Position numbers and translations under genes: made by a program. From an uncultured Clostridia bacterium (GTDB lineage: Bacteria; Bacillota; Clostridia; Peptostreptococcales; Anaerovoracaceae), in the NCBI GenBank assembly GCA_946541285.1, contig CAMNJG010000094.1, positions 1-6,080 on the forward strand: 6,080 bases of DNA, in the 5' to 3' direction. Shown piece by piece: positions 1-6,080 of the stretch. Positions within the stretch are counted from its first letter, which is position 1. Every line of letters begins with the position of its first letter. Under the pieces are notes generated by a model, which was given only the letters and a program-made list of their open reading frames with translations, did no database searches and had not been told where the DNA came from.

Positions 1-565
1 GCAGCCGGATGATCAGTACGGGAAGGGGCGGATGATTCGGACGATTGTAGTACTCTGTCACCATTACCAGATACTGTCCGGCATCCAGATGCTTCAGCCA
101 GTCGAGGATCCGTTCCTTTTCCTCTGTACCTGTATCCCCGCCACTGTAGATCACCAGGCTGACGGCACCGCCCTTTTTCAGCAGTGTCAGCGCGGATTCC
201 AGTGCAGGCAGGGTCGTCTCCGGTTTTGTCGCGATACGGTGGTCGCCTCCCGGCAGATAACCCAGGTTAAACATGATCAGATCCGCCGATTCCGGCTCCA
301 CGTAATCCGCCATCCGTGTATGGCTGTCCAGGATCAGCCGGGCGTTGCGGTATCCTTTCCGGCGCAGCCGTTCGCCTGTATGTTCAATGGCTTCCTCCTG
401 AATATCGAAAGCAAGGACCTGTCCTTCCGGTCCCACGTGCCGGCACAGAAATTCCGTATCATTTCCGTTGCCCATGGTCGCGTCAATGCAGATGCTTCCT
501 TCTGATACAAATCTTCCTGCCATACGCTGTGTCCATGCCGTCACCTGATAATCTGAGTTCTTCAA
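1..565 (-). CDS. mnmM: MnmM (YtqB)-type tRNA wobble-uridine methyltransferase, 3' end cut by window edge
   Basis: The 188 visible codons encode a small class I SAM-dependent methyltransferase of the 'rRNA methylase' Pfam family that includes Bacillus subtilis YtqB/MnmM. Those enzymes methylate 5-aminomethyl-2-thiouridine at the tRNA wobble position to the mnm5 form, in the cytoplasm. Seen in the sequence: SAM-binding motif I DATMGNGNDT (residues 28-37), the acidic post-strand motif FDIQ (53-56), the family hallmark FNLGYLPGGD (99-108) and a C-terminal EYYNRPNHPP (171-180) matching the family's Asn/Pro-rich substrate-side motif. Family members are about 190 residues, so only a few residues should be missing. 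The start is TTG at 565-563: GGAGGAG lies 8 nt upstream, and no ATG or GTG gives a full N-terminus. TTG overlaps the U32 stop codon (TTGA), suggesting translational coupling. The family call is firm; the exact modification is inferred from homology. Confidence 0.9.
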   Translation of the reverse strand, partial: MKNSDYQVTAWTQRMAGRFVSEGSICIDATMGNGNDTEFLCRHVGPEGQVLAFDIQEEAIEHTGERLRRKGYRNARLILDSHTRMADYVEPESADLIMFNLGYLPGGDHRIATKPETTLPALESALTLLKKGGAVSLVIYSGGDTGTEEKERILDWLKHLDAGQYLVMVTEYYNRPNHPPLPVLIIRL

Positions 566-3093
566 AGTTTCTGCTCCTCCTGTCGGCATTTTTTCAGCTG
601 CCTGAGGATTTCTTCCGGCGATTCATCATAAACACTGAACCGCAATATCCCCACGCCCCTGTGAATCAGGTCGCCGACGGCTCCGGTCCGGTCCGTTTTC
701 CTGTGGGAATAGACCACCGCCCTGCAGCAGCGGCTGTCCGTTTCCACCGGAAACAGGGCACCCTTCCGGTCCCTGAGTATCCATCGGCCCTCACGACAAT
801 AGTAATACTTCTTTTCCGGACTGCAGCACGGAACCTGTTCCGCAGGGGAAAGATGATGCCACAGATCAGAACCGTGCGCCCCGACAGGGCAGTGTTCCAG
901 ATGCATCACAGGGACACGGCCATAGACATGTACGCAGCAGAATTGCGGCACTGACCGGAAATGAAACACAGAACACGCTTCCGGTTCCTCTGTCAGACAG
1001 ACGGACTGCGCGCCCTGTGAAAGCCAGAAAGAGGCCGACTCTGTGTTCAGGATGTTCAGCGCCATATCCATTTCAAAAGGAAGCCCCGCCTCTTTTGTCT
1101 GCTGAAGCTGCCCCGCGTCTGCAAGCATCACTGCCCTGAAGCCCGGGAATTCGGAAATGTTCTTCAGGATCTGCCCCGTTTCCTCCTGTCCGGGCAACCG
1201 CCTGAGCGTCACCGGGAGTGCCACATCAAAGGAGCATCCTGATTTTTTCAGTTCCCTGACCGTTTTTTCGGCATTTTCGGTTTTTCTGAAAAAAGAAAAT
1301 GGCAGACATACATTCACACGGTTCTCCGGCAGACTTTCTTTCCGGAACCGCTCTGTAAATCCGTGAATCCTCTGCTCCAGATCCGGCGTTTCATAAAAAT
1401 AAATCTGATAGTCTGGAAGCTGCTTCGTTTTCCGGGATATCCTGTCCGCTGCGGACGGTTTTCCTGCTTTCAGCGCCTGACGGCAGCGATGCTGTACTTC
1501 CGCGGATTCCCGCTCATCCGGCAGTCCCGCGGCCAGTCTCTGTTCCGTCAGCCCGTCCAGTACTTTTCTGCGCAGTTCGTTCAGCACGGAAATCTGAAGG
1601 AATGGCTCACCCTGTATCTCCGAAGAGATATCGGTACAATAGTATGGTGTCCCGCCTGTACGGGACAGCTTCCCTGAGATTTTATCCGGATCCGGCGGGC
1701 CGTTTCTGGCCTGTTCCAGGATCTCATGGCCGGATGCCCTGGCTGTAAAACTCTGTCCGTTTTCTTCCGTCCGGCCTTCCAGCGTCATGTGTTCACCGGT
1801 TACGGCCTTCAGGTGAAAGCGGACAGGAATCCTCTGCGGCAGTTTTCCGTACATCTGCCGGATCTGCTGGCTGAGAGCCTTATCGGTCAGTTTATAAACG
1901 ACGGATCCCTTTTCCGGTACGCCGTCCCGGATCCGCAAATCCCCGATCTCCGCCTGCGTCCCTTTTCCGGCCTGTCCGGCAGCCGAACGATTCTGATCCT
2001 TTATATATGTAACAATATTATCCGCGGAGCCATTTTCCCCACGGATCTCCACACCGTCTCCCACCGACAGATCTTCGGACAGACGGATCAGCGCGTGTCC
2101 GTTTTTCGGATTGAAGCGGATCATCCTGCCCACAGGAAGTCCCTGATGCTTCGGAGACATACCGGACATCAGTTCCGCTCCGGCATGACCATGCAGATAC
2201 GCGTCTGTAAACTCTCCCCGGCTGTACATCTGCCGGAGTAATCGGAGATCCTGCCGAAGACTGCCCGCAGCCTGTTCCAGTGCTCCCTCCCGGATCCAGT
2301 CGAGATGTTTCCGGTAAATCGCTGTCACGGCTGCCACATACTCCGGCGATTTCATGCGGCCTTCGATTTTGATGGAATCCACTCCGGCCTCACTGATCTC
2401 CCGCAGAGAGCCCAGCAGGCACATATCCTTCGGGCTCAGCTGGTATCCTTCCGATACGACCGCATGATCCTCTCTTTCCAGAAGATACTTCATCCGGCAG
2501 GGCTGCGCGCAGTCTCCCCTGTTACCGCTTCTGCCACCAATCATGCCGCTCATGTGGCACTGGCCGGAAAGTCCGATACAGATGGCACCGTGGACAAAGA
2601 TTTCGATTTCTGTGCTCCCTTTATGGCGGCAGACTGTCCGGATCTCTTCCAGCGACAGCTCCCGTGCCAGGATGACCCGTTCCGCTCCGCGCTCTGCCGC
2701 GGCCCGGACTCCACTGAGGTCTGTGGCAGTCCCCTGGGTACTCAGATGCAGCGACAGTCCCGGGATATACTGACGGATCAGGGAAAACAGCCCTGTGTCC
2801 TGTACGATCACCGCGTCTGCTCCATACCTGTAAAGTTTCGCGGCGAACTCCAGGGCCTCCGGGAGTTCGCCGTCTGTCAGCAGAGTATTCATCGCGACAT
2901 GGATCCGGACACCGCAGGTGTGAGCATACACAATCGCTTCCCGCAGTTCCTCTTCATCAAAGTTCGATGCCCGCGCGCGGGCACTGAAGGACACACCACC
3001 CACATACACCGCGTCCGCTCCGCAGGCGACCGCGGCTTTCAGCTGCTCCATCCCCCCGGCGGGTACCAGGAGCTCCGGGATCCTGATCTCCAT
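562..3093 (-). CDS. Long-form U32 family protein with DUF3656, RlhA-like (probable RNA hydroxylase, not a proven peptidase)
   Basis: An 843-residue cytoplasmic protein with no signal peptide or membrane segment. Residues 1-260 form the U32 TIM-barrel-like domain. The family signature spans about 164-200: EIFVHGA, then SGQC, GGRSGNRG and CAQPCR, followed by SPKDMC (220-225). Cys172, Cys179, Cys195 or Cys199, and Cys225 are candidate Fe-S ligands by analogy with UbiU/UbiV. A DUF3656 region follows at about 380-520 (SRTGGTPYY at 477-485, LNELRRK at 504-510). Residues 560-820 resemble a second, divergent U32-type half with YGRVPVMHLEHCPVG (724-738), paired cysteines and DRKGALFPV (775-783). The nearest characterised relative is E. 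coli RlhA (YdcP, shorter, about 650 aa), needed for hydroxylation of a 23S rRNA cytidine; others in the superfamily hydroxylate tRNA uridine or ubiquinone precursors. The older 'collagenase/peptidase' label is doubtful. ATG 3093 shares a base with the argF stop and has no good ribosome site of its own, suggesting coupled reinitiation. Exact substrate unknown. Confidence 0.92.
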   Translation of the reverse strand: MEIRIPELLVPAGGMEQLKAAVACGADAVYVGGVSFSARARASNFDEEELREAIVYAHTCGVRIHVAMNTLLTDGELPEALEFAAKLYRYGADAVIVQDTGLFSLIRQYIPGLSLHLSTQGTATDLSGVRAAAERGAERVILARELSLEEIRTVCRHKGSTEIEIFVHGAICIGLSGQCHMSGMIGGRSGNRGDCAQPCRMKYLLEREDHAVVSEGYQLSPKDMCLLGSLREISEAGVDSIKIEGRMKSPEYVAAVTAIYRKHLDWIREGALEQAAGSLRQDLRLLRQMYSRGEFTDAYLHGHAGAELMSGMSPKHQGLPVGRMIRFNPKNGHALIRLSEDLSVGDGVEIRGENGSADNIVTYIKDQNRSAAGQAGKGTQAEIGDLRIRDGVPEKGSVVYKLTDKALSQQIRQMYGKLPQRIPVRFHLKAVTGEHMTLEGRTEENGQSFTARASGHEILEQARNGPPDPDKISGKLSRTGGTPYYCTDISSEIQGEPFLQISVLNELRRKVLDGLTEQRLAAGLPDERESAEVQHRCRQALKAGKPSAADRISRKTKQLPDYQIYFYETPDLEQRIHGFTERFRKESLPENRVNVCLPFSFFRKTENAEKTVRELKKSGCSFDVALPVTLRRLPGQEETGQILKNISEFPGFRAVMLADAGQLQQTKEAGLPFEMDMALNILNTESASFWLSQGAQSVCLTEEPEACSVFHFRSVPQFCCVHVYGRVPVMHLEHCPVGAHGSDLWHHLSPAEQVPCCSPEKKYYYCREGRWILRDRKGALFPVETDSRCCRAVVYSHRKTDRTGAVGDLIHRGVGILRFSVYDESPEEILRQLKKCRQEEQKL
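566..580 (-). promoter_or_regulatory. Strong Shine-Dalgarno deciding the TTG start of mnmM
   Basis: GGAGGAG (580-574) lies within the last codons of the U32 gene, 8 nt before TTG 565. It makes the otherwise unusual TTG start convincing and could allow both independent and coupled initiation. Confidence 0.85.
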
Positions 3094-4100
3094 CAGTCTC
3101 TGTCCGGGTCATCCGCCATCGTGGCGACCACCACGGCTTTGATACTGTGCATGCGATTTTCCGCCTCATCAAAGACTACAGAATGAGGGCTTCTGAAAAC
3201 TCCATCCGTTACCTCGCGGATGTCAATTCCTTTTTCTTTCCATTCGGCAGCCATTTTCGTATTGAAATCATGGAAGGCCGGGAGGCAGTGCATAAACAGG
3301 ACATCCGGATTTTCTGTCGCCGCGATCAGTTCTTCTGTCACTTTATATGGTGTCAGCAGTTTTACTCTCTCCGGAATCTGGTCTTCTTCGCCCATCGATG
3401 CCCAGACGTCCGTATACAGGACATCTGCTCCTCTGACAGATGCCACATCAGAAGATACGGTGATCTCCGCGCCGGTCCCTGCTGCCACTTCCCGGGCTCT
3501 CGCGAGGACCTCCGGATCCACTTCCAGTTCCTCCGGCCCGAACGCTACGAAATCCACGCCCATTTTGGCACAGCCATACATCCAGGCATAGGACATATTG
3601 TTGCGGATATCCCCGCAGAAAACCACCTTGCACTGATTCAGAGGCTTGTCGAGATGCTCCTCCATCGTCATCATGTCCGCCAGGATCTGGGTCGGATGAT
3701 CGATATCCGTCAGTCCGTTCCATACCGGCACACCACTGTATTTCGCGAGGTCTTCAACCAGGGACTGCTCAAAACCGCGATACTCGATGCCATCATAGAA
3801 TCTTCCCAGTACACGGGCAGAATCTTCGACAGATTCTTTCTTTCCGAACTGGGAACTGCTCTTGTCAAGGAACGTCACTCCCGCGCCTTCATCCATCGCC
3901 GCCACTTCAAAAGAGCACCTGGTCCTGGTGGAAGTTTTGTCAAAAAGGAGTACGATATTCTTTCCGGTCAGGAGGTCCCCCTTTTTTCCCGACTTTTTCT
4001 TTGCCTTGAGTTTATGCGCCAGATCGAGCATATACCGGATTTCTTCAGTGGAGAAATCCATCAGTGTAAGAAAACTTTTGCCTCTGAGATCTACTTTCAT
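3093..4100 (-). CDS. argF: Ornithine carbamoyltransferase
   Basis: Cytoplasmic enzyme that joins carbamoyl phosphate and ornithine to give citrulline and phosphate (arginine synthesis), or runs in reverse in the arginine deiminase pathway. The 335 residues are full family length. Visible motifs are the carbamoyl-phosphate loop STRTR (57-61), SQFGKKES (83-90), HPTQ (135-138), DVWASMG (231-237), the catalytic HCLP (271-274) and the C-terminal VFRSPHSVVFDEAENR (301-316). No key residue is missing. The start ATG at 4100 has AAAGGA 7 nt upstream. It sits 26 nt behind the DUF1836 gene and its stop overlaps the U32 start, so it is the second gene of an apparent operon. No other arginine gene (argG, argH, arcA, carbamate kinase) lies in the window, so anabolic (ArgF) versus catabolic (ArcB) use cannot be decided. 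The 335-aa length and sequence style fit the clostridial ArgF/ArcB type. No ARG-box-like operator was seen in the short upstream gap. Confidence 0.97.
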   Translation of the reverse strand: MKVDLRGKSFLTLMDFSTEEIRYMLDLAHKLKAKKKSGKKGDLLTGKNIVLLFDKTSTRTRCSFEVAAMDEGAGVTFLDKSSSQFGKKESVEDSARVLGRFYDGIEYRGFEQSLVEDLAKYSGVPVWNGLTDIDHPTQILADMMTMEEHLDKPLNQCKVVFCGDIRNNMSYAWMYGCAKMGVDFVAFGPEELEVDPEVLARAREVAAGTGAEITVSSDVASVRGADVLYTDVWASMGEEDQIPERVKLLTPYKVTEELIAATENPDVLFMHCLPAFHDFNTKMAAEWKEKGIDIREVTDGVFRSPHSVVFDEAENRMHSIKAVVVATMADDPDRD

Positions 4101-4113
4101 TATATTTTCCTTT
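4101..4113 (-). promoter_or_regulatory. Ribosome binding site of argF
   Basis: AAAGGA (4113-4108) is 7 nt before ATG 4100, inside the 26-nt gap after the DUF1836 stop codon. The gap is too short and lacks a credible -35/-10 pair, so argF is expected to rely on the upstream promoter. Confidence 0.75.
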
Positions 4114-4126
4114 CTTATCCCTTCTG

Positions 4127-4810
4127 TTACAGCTCACTGATATCACTGTCATTCTTTGTTTTTTTCTCTTTTTCCGTACTGCGGACTTTCTGCTTCTTCG
4201 GCTTTTCTTTGCGTTCCTTTTCAGGCTGCTCAAAGTATACTTTCATCAGCCGGTCTGCCAGGTATTTTTCCATTTCCGCCCTCATCGCCAGCGTCAGGAT
4301 CAATACCAGTACCTCCATACTCTGGTCATCCGCGAGATCGGTATCCTCAATCTGGCTTTTCATCACGGAAACACTCTCATCGATGCCGCTGAAGAATTCC
4401 TGCCGGCTGTTTTCCGTCGCTTTCTGCGCCAGCGAATACACCAGTTCCGGACTGATCGTATCATCGTATTCTGAAGAATAATTATCGATCAGGGGCTTCA
4501 TGATTTTGCTGATATCCTCCATCTTGAAAATGCTTCTCAGATAGATCACCATCGCGATCATGACCATGTGGTCCCTGGTATAGCGTTTCCCATCCGGACG
4601 CGCGATCAGCCCGCGCTTCGCGTAGTTGTTGATCATCGGCTTGGTCACATATTTATCCGCCAGGCTGCCGTCCAGTTTATCCAGGAATTTCTGAAAAACC
4701 GTGGAAACCTGGTCGATATACAGATCCATATCCGGAAGATCCTGCGTGGTGATCAGCCCGGCCTCCTTAAGCTTTGTCAGCTGTGTTTTCAAATATTCTT
4801 CGTATCTCAT
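4127..4810 (-). CDS. DUF1836 protein, predicted MerR-like DNA-binding regulator
   Basis: A 227-residue soluble protein of the DUF1836 family, which is largely confined to Bacillota and has no firmly established function. Residues 26-160 hold the domain: DMDLYIDQV (27-35), then a MerR-like helix-turn-helix stretch with TKPMINNYAKRGLI (56-69), RPDGKRYTRDH (71-81) and a hydrophobic helix leading to MEDI (97-100). Residues 163-192 form a further helix. From about residue 194 the protein ends in a charged Lys/Glu-rich tail, probably disordered, ending DSDISEL. ATG 4810 is preceded by AAGGTGG at 9 nt spacing and lies about 50 nt downstream of a strong predicted promoter. It is the first gene of the set ahead of argF (26-nt gap). 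A role as transcriptional regulator, perhaps of its own operon, is inference from the fold and position; the family itself only supports 'predicted DNA-binding'. Confidence 0.85.
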   Translation of the reverse strand: MRYEEYLKTQLTKLKEAGLITTQDLPDMDLYIDQVSTVFQKFLDKLDGSLADKYVTKPMINNYAKRGLIARPDGKRYTRDHMVMIAMVIYLRSIFKMEDISKIMKPLIDNYSSEYDDTISPELVYSLAQKATENSRQEFFSGIDESVSVMKSQIEDTDLADDQSMEVLVLILTLAMRAEMEKYLADRLMKVYFEQPEKERKEKPKKQKVRSTEKEKKTKNDSDISEL

Positions 4811-4826
4811 TTCCGTACACCACCTT
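4811..4826 (-). promoter_or_regulatory. Ribosome binding site of the DUF1836 gene
   Basis: AAGGTGG (4826-4820), one mismatch from the ideal AAGGAGG, lies 9 nt before ATG 4810 and fixes this start. Confidence 0.75.
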
Positions 4827-4866
4827 CCAGTGTTATCAATCCAGTTAATCGGTATCCAATATCCAC

Positions 4867-4895
4867 ATTGTACGGTTTCAGGCTCCTGCTGTCAA
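4867..4895 (-). promoter_or_regulatory. Sigma-A-type promoter for the DUF1836-argF-U32-mnmM operon
   Basis: On the minus strand a perfect -35 box TTGACA (4895-4890) is followed after exactly 17 nt by TACAAT (4872-4867), one mismatch from the consensus -10. Transcription would start near 4860, leaving a leader of about 50 nt before the DUF1836 ATG at 4810. It sits in the only sizeable intergenic gap of the window and points into the downstream gene set. Strong sequence match; activity not shown. Confidence 0.85.
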
Positions 4896-4907
4896 CCGGA
4901 TGCCGGT
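4895..4907. promoter_or_regulatory. Small inverted repeat abutting the -35 box
   Basis: ACCGG (4895-4899) and CCGGT (4903-4907) form a 5-bp inverted repeat around a 3-nt centre, beginning on the last base of the -35 hexamer, about 10 nt after the methyltransferase stop. No run of T follows, so it is not a convincing terminator. It could be a small operator half-site pair or chance. Confidence 0.3.
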
Positions 4908-4916
4908 CTCTTCCGC

Positions 4917-6062
4917 TCAGTGCTCCTTCGGCGGCCGTTTGCCGTAATACTGATAAAAGCAGGTTTCCAGCCTTCCATTGTACAGCTTGCGCCGGCGGTC
5001 CGGCTTCCGTGGCATGACAGCCTTCTCCAGATTTTTATCCGCGGTAATGATATAGCAGGAAAGGGTCTCATCCTGCTCCAGCAGATCTTTGAAATGCGTA
5101 TTCAGGGCTTTCAGGATTTTCTGGTCACCGACACGCTGTCCATAAGGCGGATTGCAGATGACCACAGAATAGGGTTCCGGCATCCGTTCTGTTTTCAGGA
5201 AATCAGCAACGGAAAACACGATGCAGTCATCGACTCCGGCTTCTTCCGCGTTCATTCTCGCTGCTTCCACCGCGGCAGGATCCATATCACTTCCGAAAAT
5301 CCGGAGCTCCGTATCATAATCGATCGCTCCATACGCCCTGGCCTTCTCTTCCTTCCACAGTTCTTCCGGGATACCGTCCCATCTCTCGGAAGCAAAGGAC
5401 CTGCCCAGCCCCGGGGCGATATTTCTGGCAATCATCGCCGCTTCAATCGGGATGGTTCCGGAACCGCAGAAAGGATCCACCAGAATCCTCCCGGCGTTCC
5501 AGAAGCTCAGCTGGATCAGTGCCGCAGCCAGTGTTTCCTTGATCGGGGCTCTGACCGGATTTTTCCGGTAACCCCGGGTATGCAGGCCACTGCCGCTTGT
5601 ATCGATCGTGAGTGTTGCGCGGTCTTTCAGGAGTGTGACTTTTACGGTATACTCGGCGCCCGTTTCCGGAAACTGCTGCCTCATATAGCACTCGCTCATC
5701 CGTTCGACAATCGCTTTTTTGACGGTTTTCTGGCAGGCGGGTTCACTGCGGAGTTTTGATTTCACAGTTGTACAGGTTACAGTGAATTTTCCGTCCTCCG
5801 GGATCCACTCCTCCCAGGGGATCGCTTTCGTCTGCTGAAAGAGATCCTCTGAGGTCTCCGCCATGAATTCTCCCATCTTGAGCAGCACTCTGTCGGCGCA
5901 GCGGAGCCAGAGGTTGGAGCGTACGATTCCCCGCTCATCTGTCATATATGTAATTTTCGCGTCTTCCGACTTCGTCACTTTATAGCCCAGTTGCTCGATC
6001 TCGCGCCTGACAACGGATTCCAGACCAAACGTCGCGGTCGCGATCAATTCTAATTTCGACAT
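4917..6062 (-). CDS. THUMP-domain class I SAM-dependent RNA methyltransferase (YpsC / RlmL N-terminal-type)
   Basis: A 381-residue cytoplasmic enzyme predicted to methylate a guanine N2 in RNA. Numbered from the preferred start, residues 1-50 are the N-terminal ferredoxin-like part (ELIATATFGLE), about 50-157 the RNA-binding THUMP domain, and about 170-375 the Rossmann methyltransferase domain. That last part carries DPFCGSGT (196-203, SAM motif I), GSDMDP (257-262) and the catalytic NPPYG (304-308), typical of amino-group methylation. It matches Bacillus YpsC in length and order, and the first half of E. coli RlmL, which makes m2G2445 in 23S rRNA; the exact target nucleotide here is inferred. 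An ATG four codons upstream (6074) is in frame, but GAGGAG at 6067-6072 lies between the two and serves ATG 6062, which also gives the family-typical N-terminus. The gene is followed by a 106-nt gap containing a promoter, so it probably belongs to a separate or only partly shared transcript. Confidence 0.93.
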   Translation of the reverse strand: MSKLELIATATFGLESVVRREIEQLGYKVTKSEDAKITYMTDERGIVRSNLWLRCADRVLLKMGEFMAETSEDLFQQTKAIPWEEWIPEDGKFTVTCTTVKSKLRSEPACQKTVKKAIVERMSECYMRQQFPETGAEYTVKVTLLKDRATLTIDTSGSGLHTRGYRKNPVRAPIKETLAAALIQLSFWNAGRILVDPFCGSGTIPIEAAMIARNIAPGLGRSFASERWDGIPEELWKEEKARAYGAIDYDTELRIFGSDMDPAAVEAARMNAEEAGVDDCIVFSVADFLKTERMPEPYSVVICNPPYGQRVGDQKILKALNTHFKDLLEQDETLSCYIITADKNLEKAVMPRKPDRRRKLYNGRLETCFYQYYGKRPPKEH

Positions 6063-6072
6063 AATTCTCCTC
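6063..6072 (-). promoter_or_regulatory. Shine-Dalgarno deciding the start of the THUMP methyltransferase
   Basis: GAGGAG (6072-6067) is followed by only four bases (AATT) before ATG 6062. It lies inside the coding region that would result from the upstream ATG 6074, so it argues for the shorter protein. The spacing is short but workable. Confidence 0.7.
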
Positions 6073-6080
6073 ATTAAAAG

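Noticed and set aside
32..954. Plus-strand open frames of 157 and 212 codons opposite mnmM and the end of the U32 gene.
   Set aside because: The opposite strand carries motif-bearing methyltransferase and U32 sequence; these frames have none.
3093..3093. A frameshift joining argF and the U32 gene.
   Set aside because: Both proteins are complete with family-typical ends; the one-base TGATG overlap is an ordinary coupled junction.
2305..3186. A 293-codon plus-strand open frame opposite the U32 gene.
   Set aside because: Antisense shadow: no known motif, and it covers the highly conserved U32 signature on the real strand.
4100..4130. TATAAT overlapping the argF start codon as a possible -10 box.
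   Set aside because: At 17 nt spacing the -35 position reads ACAGAA, a poor match, and transcription would begin inside argF, losing its start codon.
4132..4150. GATATC-centred symmetry near the end of the DUF1836 gene as an argF operator.
   Set aside because: Only the 8-bp core TGATATCA is palindromic; the flanks are direct CACTG copies and the stretch is coding. It does not resemble an ARG box.
3147..4481. A 444-codon open frame on the plus strand opposite argF and the DUF1836 gene.
   Set aside because: Its translation has no recognisable motif, is rich in Phe/Ser/Arg runs typical of antisense frames, and spans two clear genes on the other strand. It arises from their codon use.
4895..4919. 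A rho-independent terminator after the THUMP methyltransferase gene.
   Set aside because: The only stem is 5 bp with no T run behind it, and it sits on the -35 region of the next promoter.
4701..5759. A 352-codon plus-strand open frame opposite the THUMP methyltransferase.
   Set aside because: It runs antisense to a well-supported gene and across the promoter gap, with no ribosome site or family resemblance.

Overview
The window is a compact, fully coding stretch of a bacterial chromosome. All five genes lie on the minus strand, so transcription runs from high to low coordinates. The organism is most likely a member of the Bacillota, class Clostridia (Lachnospiraceae-like). The basis is the combination of a DUF1836 protein, an MnmM (YtqB)-type methyltransferase, a YpsC-type THUMP methyltransferase and a long DUF3656-containing U32 protein, together with strong Gram-positive Shine-Dalgarno sites. 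This is inferred from family content; genus cannot be read from the sequence. G/C-rich third positions look uniform across all genes, and I see no mobile element, phage, RNA gene, CRISPR array or sign of recent transfer.

Layout in the direction of transcription: (1) 6062-4917, a THUMP-domain class I RNA methyltransferase; (2) 4916-4811, the only intergenic gap of note, with a near-consensus housekeeping promoter (TTGACA, 17 nt, TACAAT) reading into the next gene; (3) 4810-4127, a DUF1836 protein with a MerR-like helix-turn-helix region and a lysine/glutamate-rich tail; (4) 4100-3093, a complete ornithine carbamoyltransferase (ArgF/ArcB); (5) 3093-562, an 843-residue U32 protein of the RlhA-like type; (6) 565 to beyond base 1, an MnmM-type tRNA methyltransferase that starts with TTG and lacks only its last residues here.

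Genes 3 to 6 look like one operon. The gap between DUF1836 and argF is 26 nt, argF and the U32 gene share one base (TGATG), and the U32 and mnmM genes overlap by four bases (TTGA). The last two junctions point to translational coupling. Three of the five products are, or resemble, RNA-modification enzymes (probable rRNA G methylation, possible rRNA C hydroxylation, tRNA wobble-uridine methylation). With ornithine carbamoyltransferase they make a translation/nitrogen housekeeping cluster rather than an obvious new system. The least understood parts are the DUF1836 protein heading an arginine-enzyme operon and the Cys-rich second half of the U32 protein.
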